Shown here in pieces: positions 42,977-52,452 of a stretch of DNA of 64,000 bases; the stretch's first letter is position 1, and each line of letters begins with the position of its first letter. Under the pieces are notes generated by a model. The model ran no database searches, had not been told where the DNA came from, and saw only the letters and a list, made by a program, of their open reading frames with translations. The position numbers were made by a program, and so were the translations under genes. The DNA comes from Lautropia sp. Its GTDB lineage: Bacteria > Pseudomonadota > Gammaproteobacteria > Burkholderiales > Burkholderiaceae_E. The stretch lies in assembly GCA_030528325.1 (NCBI GenBank), contig JAUMZD010000015.1, positions 1 through 64,000 of the forward strand, given 5' to 3'.

Positions 42977-44253
42977 CGTGCATCGACCGCATGGGCGGCG
43001 ATGGCACCGTATTCATAACAGCTCTCCCGAAGCTGCTTGTGCGAGGCTTCGCCGGGTTCGCTGAGTGGCAGGGGCATCTCGGCGATGCCCTGCCGCCCGA
43101 GCACGAGCTGGGCCAGCTGGTGGCCGAAGACGGTGCCTGGAGAAATCCCGCGCCCGTTGTAGCCGGTGATGCAGAAAGTGTTGCGCGCCAGCTGGTGGAA
43201 ACGTGGCAGCGCATCCGGCGTGGTGCCGATCTGCCCGTACCAGGCATGCTCGAACTCGACCTTGCCCAGCTCGGGAAACAGTCGCGCCAGGGCGCGCCGT
43301 CCCCAGTCGGCATGGACATGGGCGCCCAGCCCCCGGATCGCGCCGACACTGCCGAACACGAGGCGGCCATCCCGGTCATAGCGGAAGGAGGACAGGATCT
43401 TGCGGGTGTCCCAGGCGCCTTCGCGGTTGGGCAGGATGCGGGCCTGCTGCTCGGGCGTCAGCGGCCGGGTGGCCAGGTTGAAATAGGGCAGGCGGGTGAG
43501 CTGTTGCTGGAGTTGGGGCCAGACACGACCGGTGTAGGCGTTGGTGGCCACCAGCATCCAGCTGGCTTTCACGCGACCGTGTCCGGTCTCCAATTCCCAA
43601 TGGGTCTGCCGATCATGGGCGGCGTTGACGCGGGTACGGGTATGCAGCTGTGCGCCGGCCTGCTGAGCCGCACGCGCCAGACCCCGGGCATAGGCCAGCG
43701 GCTGGATCGTGCCGGCCCGGCGGTCGAGCAGACTGCCCACATAGGCTTCGGTGCCGACGGCGCGCCGTGTGGCCTCGGCATCCAGCAGCTCGACGGGCGC
43801 ACCCAGTGCTTTCCATTGCTCCCAGCGGTGCCTCAGATCCTTCAGGCCCGCAGCATCGTTGGCACAGTGCAGGGTGCCGTGGTGAACGGCCTGGCAATCG
43901 ATCTGATGGCGCCTGACCAGCTCGAAGACCATCGACGGGCCGTCCCCCAGCAGGTGCAGCAGCCGGTGCCCGTAGACCGGGCCCAGCAGCCGTGGCAGCG
44001 TGTCGGGCGTGACCCAGAGACCGGCGTTGACGAGGCCCACGTTGCGCCCCGAGCCACCGAAACCGATTTCCTCGGCCTCCAGTACCGCCACCGTCGCGCC
44101 GCCTTCAGCCAGGTGAAGCGCGGCCGACAGGCCGGTATAGCCACCGCCGATGATGGCGACATCGACCGTGATGTCGCCATCGAGCGGCCGTGTCTCGGGT
44201 GCGGGCGGTGCAGAGGCCTCCCACAGGCCGTGGCTGCGCGGATCGCCGTTCAT
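42970..44253 (-). CDS. amaA: FAD-dependent L-pipecolate oxidase
   Basis: A 427-residue DAO-type flavoprotein with the dinucleotide motif VAIIGGGYTGLSAALHLAEG and the C-terminal FAD segment TGYNGRGISPGTVFGHQLAQ. GFGGSGRNVGLVNAGLW is the family's second conserved part. Its position between hglS and amaB makes L-pipecolate to piperideine-6-carboxylate the best assignment; related gamma-glutamylputrescine oxidases share the fold. It overlaps hglS by four bases. Confidence 0.84.
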   Translation of the reverse strand: MNGDPRSHGLWEASAPPAPETRPLDGDITVDVAIIGGGYTGLSAALHLAEGGATVAVLEAEEIGFGGSGRNVGLVNAGLWVTPDTLPRLLGPVYGHRLLHLLGDGPSMVFELVRRHQIDCQAVHHGTLHCANDAAGLKDLRHRWEQWKALGAPVELLDAEATRRAVGTEAYVGSLLDRRAGTIQPLAYARGLARAAQQAGAQLHTRTRVNAAHDRQTHWELETGHGRVKASWMLVATNAYTGRVWPQLQQQLTRLPYFNLATRPLTPEQQARILPNREGAWDTRKILSSFRYDRDGRLVFGSVGAIRGLGAHVHADWGRRALARLFPELGKVEFEHAWYGQIGTTPDALPRFHQLARNTFCITGYNGRGISPGTVFGHQLAQLVLGRQGIAEMPLPLSEPGEASHKQLRESCYEYGAIAAHAVDARF

Positions 44254-45635
44254 GCTGCCTGGCGCTGGTAGCGGGACTGGATGGCTGCCAGTGAATCGGC
44301 CTCGGCCTGCTGGTAGAGGGCGATCTCGTCCAGCACCTTCGCCTGAAGCGCTTCCTCGAACACGGCCTGCGCGGCGTTGGCGGCATAGCTCTTCTGTTCG
44401 GTGCCGCCCAGATTCGACTGGAAGATGCCGGCCGCGCTGACGGGCAGGAAGTCTTCATAGACGATGGGGTGGGCGGCGATGGCGCCTTCCTGGATCAGGC
44501 GTTCCGTGTCCCAGGGCAAGCCGGCTGCGGCAGCGCGCTGCAGGGCAGCCTCATCCCGAACCACATAACGGAAGAAGGCCAGTTCCTGACGGCGGATCTC
44601 GTCCAGATCATCCGGGAAGTCGACGAACACCGCCTCCAGGCGCGACTGATAGTCGGGGCTGGAATTGCCCACATTGCCGATCTCGCGCACGTTGGCCAGC
44701 AGCTGGTCATACAGGGCGCGGCCCTTGCGGGTCAGTGCCATGCCACGCTGCTCGATCTCGCCGAAGCGGGCGGTGTGCGTGCCGGCCTTGTCGTCGCCGA
44801 CGAAGCGAACAGGTTCCTCCAGCGCCTTGAAGCTCGTCTGGCGCAGCAGGATCGGGTTGCGGCGGGTGGGTGGCCCTTCGACCACGTCCTTGGCGGTGAT
44901 GCCGCGTCGGGGCATTTCGGCCTGCACCGCGTCGATGTCGAGGGTGCGCGGCGTCAGATGGTTGATGTGTGGGCCCTTGAAGCTGACCACGTCGGCGATC
45001 AGCCGGTGCGCATCGTGCAGGCGCTGGTAGGTGCCGGCATCCACCGTGGCGTCGCTGTGCCAGCGGAAGGTTTCCAGCACTTCGGCCACGAACTCGTCGG
45101 CCTGGGCCTCGTCGAGTCCACCCTGCTGCTCGGCCACCTTCACGAGCGCCAGGGCTCGCGGCGTGAAGATCTCGCGCTTCTCCAGGATCCGGGCCGCCTG
45201 CTCGCGCAGTCCTTCATCGGCGATCAGCTCCAGTCGCAGCAGCGAGGTGAAGACCCGGAAGGGATTGCGGCGCAGCGCCTCGTCACCGACCGGACGGAAC
45301 GCGGTGGAGTGAACCGGTACGCCGGCCACGGACAGGTCGTAATAACCGACAGGCTGCATTCCCATCACGCCGAACACCTGACGGGCGTTCGACAGTTCCC
45401 GCGGCAGCCCGAGCCGGATGGCGCCGTGGCGTTCGACGTCCAGGCGATCCAGCTCATCGGTCTCGCGCAGGGCCTGCTCGACGTCGGGGTGATCCTTCAG
45501 GTAGGCGGCATTGATGTCTGCCACCAGATCCAGCAGCGTGCCGTACTGCGGGACTTCCGCGCGGTACATCTTCGACATGGCGCTGGAAAAACGGGTACGG
45601 ATCTCATCCGGGCTGACGAACGTTTGAGTACTCAT
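44250..45635 (-). CDS. hglS: 2-oxoadipate dioxygenase/decarboxylase (DUF1338, HglS)
   Basis: The 461-residue protein matches the DUF1338 enzyme that turns 2-oxoadipate into D-2-hydroxyglutarate in bacterial lysine catabolism. The metal ligands I recall for P. putida HglS (His70, His226, Glu294) align almost position for position: His70 and the specificity Arg74 in ERHGAIRLGL, His226 in GPHINHLTPR, and Glu293/295 in FGEIEQRG. It is first in the hglS-amaA-amaB operon. A 2-aminoadipate aminotransferase, needed between AmaB and HglS, is not present. Confidence 0.9.
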   Translation of the reverse strand: MSTQTFVSPDEIRTRFSSAMSKMYRAEVPQYGTLLDLVADINAAYLKDHPDVEQALRETDELDRLDVERHGAIRLGLPRELSNARQVFGVMGMQPVGYYDLSVAGVPVHSTAFRPVGDEALRRNPFRVFTSLLRLELIADEGLREQAARILEKREIFTPRALALVKVAEQQGGLDEAQADEFVAEVLETFRWHSDATVDAGTYQRLHDAHRLIADVVSFKGPHINHLTPRTLDIDAVQAEMPRRGITAKDVVEGPPTRRNPILLRQTSFKALEEPVRFVGDDKAGTHTARFGEIEQRGMALTRKGRALYDQLLANVREIGNVGNSSPDYQSRLEAVFVDFPDDLDEIRRQELAFFRYVVRDEAALQRAAAAGLPWDTERLIQEGAIAAHPIVYEDFLPVSAAGIFQSNLGGTEQKSYAANAAQAVFEEALQAKVLDEIALYQQAEADSLAAIQSRYQRQAA

Positions 45636-45892
45636 GGTGTTGAGCCGGCAATCGAAAAAGGATGAACAGAAGGGGCGTATCAGTCCGTTTCAGAATGGGT
45701 CGGTGCCTGCATGGCGCGATGGCCCGGCCAGGAGGGCCGTGTGGGGCATGGCCGGGAAGCAGACCGGTCTCCTATTGGTAAAAACCCTTATGTGCCTGTA
45801 TTTGCAGGTGTTTTGAGGGAACTTTCACCTGAACGGGATGGCATCAACTTTAGCAGGGGCTGGCTGATCCGTGAATGATGATTGAGAACGTG

Positions 45893-45913
45893 CCCATTCC
45901 AAAACGGAATGGG
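45893..45913. promoter_or_regulatory. LysR-type operator candidate
   Basis: CCCATTCC and GGAATGGG form a perfect 8-bp inverted repeat around AAAAC, 44 bases before the LysR start. A related half (CAGAATGGG) is at 45689-45697, near the hglS start on the other side. Interrupted dyads of this size fit LysR binding. The rest of the 321-base divergent gap (45636-45956) shows nothing else I can name. Confidence 0.6.
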
Positions 45914-45956
45914 ATGCGCCACAATGCAGCCAGTCGAACATCCGTGGGGAAGCGCC

Positions 45957-46868
45957 GTGATCATTCCCAGACGATTCCTGCCGCCCATGCAGATCCTGCG
46001 CGCCTTCGAGGCCAGCGCCCGCCTGCTGAGCTTCACGGCAGCTGCACAGGAGCTGAACCTCACGCAGAGTGCCGTCAGCCGGCAGGTGAAGGCGCTGGAG
46101 GATCTGCTGGGCGGTGAGCTGTTCGTGCGGGACAGGCAGACCGTGCGGCTCACGGCTGCCGGGGAGATCTACGCCCATGAGGTGCGGCAGGCGCTGTTGA
46201 GGCTGTCCAGTGCCACCTTGAGCTTTCGGGCCAATCCGGGAGAGGGCACGCTGCGCCTGGCCGTGCTGCCGACCTTCGGCGCACGGTGGCTCGCGCCCCG
46301 TCTGCCGGCCTTTCTCTCGGCGCACCCGGGGATCAGCGTCAATCTACTGACCCGGTCGGTGCCGGTGGACTTCCGAACCGAACCGGTCGATGCCGCCATC
46401 CATTTCGGCTCTCCCGACTGGCCGGGCGCCGAGCTGGACTTCCTGATGCCGGAAACCGTGGTGCCCGCCTGCAGCCCTGGCTTCAGGGCCATGCACCCGG
46501 TGAACGGCCCGGCCGATCTGCTGAAGCTGCCGTTGCTGCATCTGGCTTCCCGCCCCGACGCCTGGGAGCGCTGGTTCACCGAGCAGGGGGTGGTTTTCGA
46601 GCAGGTGCGGGGGATGCTGCTCGACCAGTTCCTGATGGCCTCACAGGCTGCCGTGTCAGGACTGGGGATTGCCCTGCTGCCCACTTTTCTGTGTCGGGAC
46701 GAGCTGGCGCGCGGCGAGCTGGTGCCGGTACTCGATGCACCGCTGCAAAGCAGCGGCAGCTATTACCTGGCCTGGCCCGCCGGCCGCAGCAGCTACCCGC
46801 CGCTCGCGAGCTTCCGGGCGTGGTTGAGGCAGGAAACGGGGCAGGTGGCGCAGGGCGATCAGCCCTGA
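45957..46868 (+). CDS. LysR-family regulator (GcvA-like), probable lysine-operon regulator
   Basis: A 303-residue LysR protein: PPMQILRAFEASARLLSFTA, then the HTH AAQELNLTQSAVSRQVKALE, and an effector domain with PTFGARWLAPRLPAFLSAHP and the GcvA-type LPLLHLASRPDAWERWF. It is transcribed away from hglS. GTG 45957 follows GTGGGGA; ATG 45924 is an alternative. The end overlaps the convergent membrane-protein gene by 10 bases. Confidence 0.82.
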   Translation: MIIPRRFLPPMQILRAFEASARLLSFTAAAQELNLTQSAVSRQVKALEDLLGGELFVRDRQTVRLTAAGEIYAHEVRQALLRLSSATLSFRANPGEGTLRLAVLPTFGARWLAPRLPAFLSAHPGISVNLLTRSVPVDFRTEPVDAAIHFGSPDWPGAELDFLMPETVVPACSPGFRAMHPVNGPADLLKLPLLHLASRPDAWERWFTEQGVVFEQVRGMLLDQFLMASQAAVSGLGIALLPTFLCRDELARGELVPVLDAPLQSSGSYYLAWPAGRSSYPPLASFRAWLRQETGQVAQGDQP

Positions 46869-48742
46869 GTTCGGCCTCTGTCCGGCTGATGCGGATCATC
46901 CTCGTTGGGCATCCGGTTCGACGGCACCTCGCCCTGCAACAGGCGCTCACGGATCTGCTGGATGTTCGCATCCATGCCGCTGTAGGTGACGGTGCTCTCC
47001 AGATGCCAGATGTTTTTTCCACCTGGCGACAGGGTGTAGAGCAGGCAATCCACGCCCCAGGCATCTTTCGTCACCAGACACAGCAGCCGTTCGGGGCGCT
47101 CATCGTCGATCAGATCCTTCTGGATCAGCACGCATTGCTGGTCGGGGCTCAGGCATTGTTCGATGCCGAATCTGTTGTCCAGCAGCCGCTGCCACCAGTC
47201 TGCTTCGATCGGGCCGGTGCCGGGGGCCACGATGATATGCTGTGCCAGTGCAGCCGGGTCGTCGATCGGGTCCGGCCGGTTTTCCTCGGCTCGGGCTTCC
47301 CAGGCATTGGCGGTGTGCCGGATGAGATCCAGGCGCTTCATGAACCGTGAGTCGGCCTTGAGCCGCGCATGTCCTGTCATCCCGGTTGCCGTCGTGTGCT
47401 CGGTGGCGGCGGGGGCGCCTGTGCCTGCATCCGTGGGTGGCGGCAGCGTTTCAAGCTGCTGTGCCAGCGTTTCGATGGCCTGCCACCCATACGTGGCGCT
47501 GTCGAATCGAAGATGAACCAGGTCGATGGCCTCGGGGGCGATGTCCCCGCGCAGCAGTCGGCCCAGATGCTGATCGACCGTGAGGCGGTTCGGATCCAGC
47601 CACGGGCTGTGCAGCTGCAGGATGAGCGTGGCTGCCAGCAGTGCACCGATGATGTTCACCGGACGGATGATGTGGGCGCAGGGACGGGCAGACTTCAGGA
47701 CGGCGATCGCATAGCCGATGGCATGAAAGCCGATCAGGCCGGTGGCGATCAGGCCCAGCACGCGCATCTGGCTCAGACCGTACTGTCCGATGCGCAGCCA
47801 CAGGGCCTGAAGCGCCAGCATCGTCAGCACCGGCAGACACAGCAGACCGAACCGGATCAGCTGATGGCCAGCCGCATGGTAGTTCGGCGGCTCACAGAAG
47901 TCACCGTATGCGGCGTTGAATGCCAGCAGGGTCAGCGCGCAGATGCCGAGCAGCAGGCAGGCATTCATGCCGGCTGCCCGCAGTGCTTCAAGCCCGATGA
48001 AGGGCAGGGCCAGGCACAGGGCCACGGCCAGGCATGACAGCATCGGCAGCAGTACCATGCCGATGCCCCGCATCACCGCTGGCAGGATGAAGCCGGGGCC
48101 GGCAGGGTGGCGAGCCAGCAGGATGAGGACAGCTGTCACCAGGCCGTGGCCGACCGCCAGGAAGCTGCCGTGACCTTCGAGGTCGGGGCCTTCGGCGCCG
48201 CTGACTACCATGCAGAGGATCAGCAGTATCCAGCCAAGGATGAGCAGCAGGGTGCTGACGATCAGGCTGAAGGCGTTGTGCCAGGCAAGGCGGGTCAGCG
48301 CTGCGTAGCGGGCCGCGCCGAAGCAGGAGCCCGGTGTCCGTTGTAGTGCGGTCTGGCAGAAGGGCAACAGGATCAGCAGCAGGGTTGGCAGCAGGATCAG
48401 CAGCAGGGCGAACGGAGGTTCGTCGATGGGAGCGAAGCCGATGGCATCCAGTTGTGTGCTGGCCCACCAGGCCAGCCACAGGCTGGGCAGCACGATCAGC
48501 AGGCCCAGGAGCTTGGGCGGCAGGGCGCCCCGTTCGTCGTGCCGGGGCACGAGCAGCATCAGTGCCATCGGCGCCAGGGCGCCTGCCAGCAGCCAGACGC
48601 TGCGTCCTGCCGCGGTATCCGGGAACCAGCCCGTGTCGTCGGGCAGCAGGCAGATCAGCAGCAACAGTGCCCCCTGCAGCAGACCGATCTGCAGGATCCG
48701 TCGGGCGCTTCGGGCGAGCAGGGGCGGTGCAGGCGTGTTCAA
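46859..48742 (-). CDS. DUF4153-type membrane protein with C-terminal soluble domain, copy 2
   Basis: A 627-residue protein with about ten helices in the first 400 residues, then the DUF4153-like tail LHSPWLDPNRLTVDQHLGRL and FDSATYGWQAIETLAQQLET. A C-terminal region of about 150 residues follows (WWQRLLDNRFGIEQC, QQCVLIQKDL, RLLCLVTKDAWGVDCLLYTL). TTG 48742 overlaps the preceding TGA as TTGA, so translation is probably coupled. It is a diverged tandem paralogue of the next gene. Function unknown. Confidence 0.7.
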   Translation of the reverse strand: MNTPAPPLLARSARRILQIGLLQGALLLLICLLPDDTGWFPDTAAGRSVWLLAGALAPMALMLLVPRHDERGALPPKLLGLLIVLPSLWLAWWASTQLDAIGFAPIDEPPFALLLILLPTLLLILLPFCQTALQRTPGSCFGAARYAALTRLAWHNAFSLIVSTLLLILGWILLILCMVVSGAEGPDLEGHGSFLAVGHGLVTAVLILLARHPAGPGFILPAVMRGIGMVLLPMLSCLAVALCLALPFIGLEALRAAGMNACLLLGICALTLLAFNAAYGDFCEPPNYHAAGHQLIRFGLLCLPVLTMLALQALWLRIGQYGLSQMRVLGLIATGLIGFHAIGYAIAVLKSARPCAHIIRPVNIIGALLAATLILQLHSPWLDPNRLTVDQHLGRLLRGDIAPEAIDLVHLRFDSATYGWQAIETLAQQLETLPPPTDAGTGAPAATEHTTATGMTGHARLKADSRFMKRLDLIRHTANAWEARAEENRPDPIDDPAALAQHIIVAPGTGPIEADWWQRLLDNRFGIEQCLSPDQQCVLIQKDLIDDERPERLLCLVTKDAWGVDCLLYTLSPGGKNIWHLESTVTYSGMDANIQQIRERLLQGEVPSNRMPNEDDPHQPDRGRTQG

Positions 48743-50919
48743 TCGGTCAGGATGATGGCTTGTGCACCGTGCGATTCGATCAGTGGCCAGCGTGGCTTCG
48801 TCAGCTTGAACTCGCCCTCGGCCAGCGACTGGCGGATCTCGTCGATGTTGGCGGTGGTGCCGTTGAAATGGAACTTGCCGGCCGACTGCCACTGGCGGTC
48901 GGTGGCTGGCGCGCTGTCGCCACCCCGGTTCGGATCTTTCTGGGTGCCCCCGGCTTCCTTCACGGCAGGCTTGTGGGCAGCCCGGGGTTTTTCCAGCGTA
49001 TACAGCTGGCATTCGATGCCCCAGTAACTGGGCGTGATGACGCAGAGCATCCGTTCGGCCGTGCCATCTCGGTCGAGGTCACGTTCCATCAGCACGCATT
49101 GGTGCGCCTGTGAGTGGCATTCCCTCGGGCCGATCTCTCCCGAGGCAAGCGATTCCCACCAGCTTGCCTCGACCTTGCCCACGCCAGGGGCCAGCCGGAT
49201 GTGTGCCGCCAGCGCCTTCGGGTCGTCGAGCCACGCTGCATCCTCCTCATCCCTGTCGGCCTCGCGTCGACTGGTGCTGTCGAGGATGCGGCGCAGCCTG
49301 GCCCTGAACCCATCGGACTGCGCCAGTGCATCCAGCCCGGGCCTGTTGCCTGCGTCGGTCAGGGCGGGGGGCACGGTATCGGCCCGGTAGGTGAGAAAGG
49401 TGCCGATCCATCGCCTGACCCCACGATCTGCCGGGGCTGCTGGTGGGGCGTCTGCCCGGGCGGTGGTATCGGCAGGATCTGCCTGTGCCTGTGCCTGTGC
49501 CGGTGCTGGGGATACGTCTGTATGGTTTGCCACCTCATCGGTGGGAGCGGATGTTTCACCGGATGATCCGGAGGGCGAGGATGCGGGTTGATGGGCCTGC
49601 AGCTGCTTCTCCAGTGCCTGAAGGGCCATCAGGCCATAGCGGCCGCTGTCATGACGGATGTGCTTGAGATCGAAATCCTGCGGGCTGACCGAGCCCTTCA
49701 GCAGGCGCTCGAACTGCTGATCGACGGTGAGCCGGTGCAGGTCGAGCACGGTAGAGTTGACCAGCACCAGCATGACGATGGCGATCCAGGCTGCGATGAT
49801 GTTGACGGGTTTCATCGCCGCCAGTCGGTCCCGGCCGGGCAGCAGCACGGCCAGCGCATAGCCGATCGCATGCAGACCCAGCAGGCCGCCCAGCAGCAAA
49901 CCGGCCAGCCGAAGCTGGCTGAAGCCGTGCTGTGCCAGTCGCAACTGCAGGGCATGCAGGGCCAATCCCGCCAGCAGCGGCAGGGTCAGGATCCCGGCGT
50001 GAACCAGGTAGCGAACGACTCGATGGTAGTTTGGCGACTGACTGCCATCCTGGTAGACCGCGTTGATCATCAGGGTCATCACCGCGACCAGTGCCAGCAG
50101 GGCATGACCGGAGATGCCTGCCTGCCAGAGAGACTCAAGGCCAGTGCTGAGGATGGCGGAAAGCGCGGCGGCCGAGAAGATCACGCAGCCCAGCGACAGG
50201 AGTGGCAACAGGCCGAAGAACAGCGAAAAGATCACTTGGCGCAGCGAATGTACCGGGCCGTCCAGGTTTCGGCCGATCAGCATGCCGGCGGCCACGATCA
50301 GTCCCGAAAAAACCGGCACGAAAAAGCGGTTCGTGAACAGATCGCTGAAAAACGCGATGCCGATCATGTCGAAGAGCTTGGCCCACAGCAGCATCAACCC
50401 CCAGCAGATCAGCAGGAAGGTCGCGCTCAGCAACAGGCAGAGGGCGTTGTGCCAGGCGAACTCGAACAGGTCGGTATAGCGGATCCGCAGCGCGCGATGG
50501 CGCAGGAAGGACTGGAAGAAGGGCAGGATCAGCAGCAACAGGATCGTGACCGACAGCGCCAACGCGAGGCGTATCTGCACCTTGTCGATATAGGGGGCAT
50601 GGCTGTTCCAGCCTGCCCACAGACTCAGGCCGGACACGAGCGCCGCCAGTATCATGGCTTGCAGCCACAGACCCGGCTGGCCGGGGCGTTGCACCAGCAG
50701 CATCAGACTGACCGGCATCGAGGCCGATAGCGTGACCCAGAGCAGGAACAGGGCGTCGGTGGCGAAGATGCCGGGCAGCAGTGGGTGGCCTCCCGCCATC
50801 AGATCGAGACTCAGCCAGGCGGCGAGGCCGAGCACCAGCCCCATGAAGAAGAGGAAGCCGCCGGGGGCCTGGCTGGGCGTTACCGGATGATGTCGGGTGA
50901 AGATGAACGGGGCGTGCAT
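48739..50919 (-). CDS. DUF4153-type membrane protein with C-terminal soluble domain, copy 1
   Basis: A 726-residue paralogue of the gene at 46859: multi-helix part (VQIRLALALSVTILLLLILP, FAWHNALCLLLSATFLLICW), DUF4153-like VLDLHRLTVDQQFERLLKGS, SGRYGLMALQALEKQL, then an Ala/Pro/Gln-rich linker partly encoded by hexamer repeats, and the shared C-terminal domain (GEIGPRECHSQAHQC, ERMLCVITPSYWGIECQLYT). DLDRDGTAERM resembles a DxDxDG calcium loop. ATG 50919 is the best start. Function unknown; envelope location is inferred. Confidence 0.7.
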   Translation of the reverse strand: MHAPFIFTRHHPVTPSQAPGGFLFFMGLVLGLAAWLSLDLMAGGHPLLPGIFATDALFLLWVTLSASMPVSLMLLVQRPGQPGLWLQAMILAALVSGLSLWAGWNSHAPYIDKVQIRLALALSVTILLLLILPFFQSFLRHRALRIRYTDLFEFAWHNALCLLLSATFLLICWGLMLLWAKLFDMIGIAFFSDLFTNRFFVPVFSGLIVAAGMLIGRNLDGPVHSLRQVIFSLFFGLLPLLSLGCVIFSAAALSAILSTGLESLWQAGISGHALLALVAVMTLMINAVYQDGSQSPNYHRVVRYLVHAGILTLPLLAGLALHALQLRLAQHGFSQLRLAGLLLGGLLGLHAIGYALAVLLPGRDRLAAMKPVNIIAAWIAIVMLVLVNSTVLDLHRLTVDQQFERLLKGSVSPQDFDLKHIRHDSGRYGLMALQALEKQLQAHQPASSPSGSSGETSAPTDEVANHTDVSPAPAQAQAQADPADTTARADAPPAAPADRGVRRWIGTFLTYRADTVPPALTDAGNRPGLDALAQSDGFRARLRRILDSTSRREADRDEEDAAWLDDPKALAAHIRLAPGVGKVEASWWESLASGEIGPRECHSQAHQCVLMERDLDRDGTAERMLCVITPSYWGIECQLYTLEKPRAAHKPAVKEAGGTQKDPNRGGDSAPATDRQWQSAGKFHFNGTTANIDEIRQSLAEGEFKLTKPRWPLIESHGAQAIILTD
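49481..49504 (-). repeat. Hexanucleotide repeat in the DUF4153 linker
   Basis: Three perfect GCCTGT units and one GCCGGT encode alternating Ala-Gln residues. It resembles the ttrA microsatellite in unit size and coding outcome. Confidence 0.8.
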
Positions 50920-51078
50920 CGTGACGGGCCAGAGAACCAGGGCGTGTCTGCTTGCAGCCCGCTGGCCAGCCTGCGCGCAGGCCTGCACAGACAGTGGCCG
51001 CACCAGACCCGGCAAGGCAGCTGCCAGGACATCCCGAAAAAGAACAGCCCTATCGATAGCAGGGCATGCACGGGCCTG

Positions 51079-51480
51079 TCAGTGTCCGGGCGACGAAGGG
51101 GCAGGGCGGGGAGACGGCTGCGGGGAGGGGGGATCCGTGAGGGGCTGATCGGCCAGACTGAAGATGCGCTGGCCCTCGACCCATTTTTCGCCGGGGGGCG
51201 TCCAGGGGGTGGGGGCCTGATAGCGGTTCATCAGTGTCTCCCAGGCCTGAATGGTCGGGTCGGCAGCGGTTTCGGCTGCGAATCGTTCGGGGTCGAAATG
51301 CTGGTCGTCCGTGTGCATCAGCATCACCATGCGGGTGCCCAGACGGTGGATGTCCATGCCGGTGACGCCGAGGCGGCGCAGGATCCGGCTCACCTCGGGC
51401 CAGATCCGGACATGGTGTGCCTCATACTCGGCGATCAGGGCGGGATCGTCCTGGAGATCGTGGAACTTGACGTGAAGCAT
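51079..51480 (-). CDS. L-rhamnose/L-fucose mutarotase (RhaM family)
   Basis: The 133-residue protein fits the RhaM dimeric alpha/beta barrel: KFHDLQDDPALIAEYEAHHV near the start and RLGTRMVMLMHTDDQHFDPE with WETLMNRYQAPTPW. Mutarotation of the sugar anomers would feed the dehydrogenase of the adjacent L-fucose cluster. About 20 Pro/Ser-rich residues extend past the usual family length (about 104-110). It is the promoter-distal gene of the cluster on this strand. Confidence 0.78.
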   Translation of the reverse strand: MLHVKFHDLQDDPALIAEYEAHHVRIWPEVSRILRRLGVTGMDIHRLGTRMVMLMHTDDQHFDPERFAAETAADPTIQAWETLMNRYQAPTPWTPPGEKWVEGQRIFSLADQPLTDPPSPQPSPRPAPSSPGH

Positions 51481-51582
51481 GGGGGAACGCCGGTGTCGTG
51501 GTAGCGGGTGGAAAAGGCCTGATGAATGGCGCGCGGGGACGGGTGTCGGGTGTGCCGGAGACGGGGGGCGAACGCCCGGCGC

Positions 51583-52404
<822 letters not shown>

Positions 52405-52452
52405 TCAGTCGTTCATGAGATGCCCGGTGCGTAGCATGAACGACCAGCGTGG

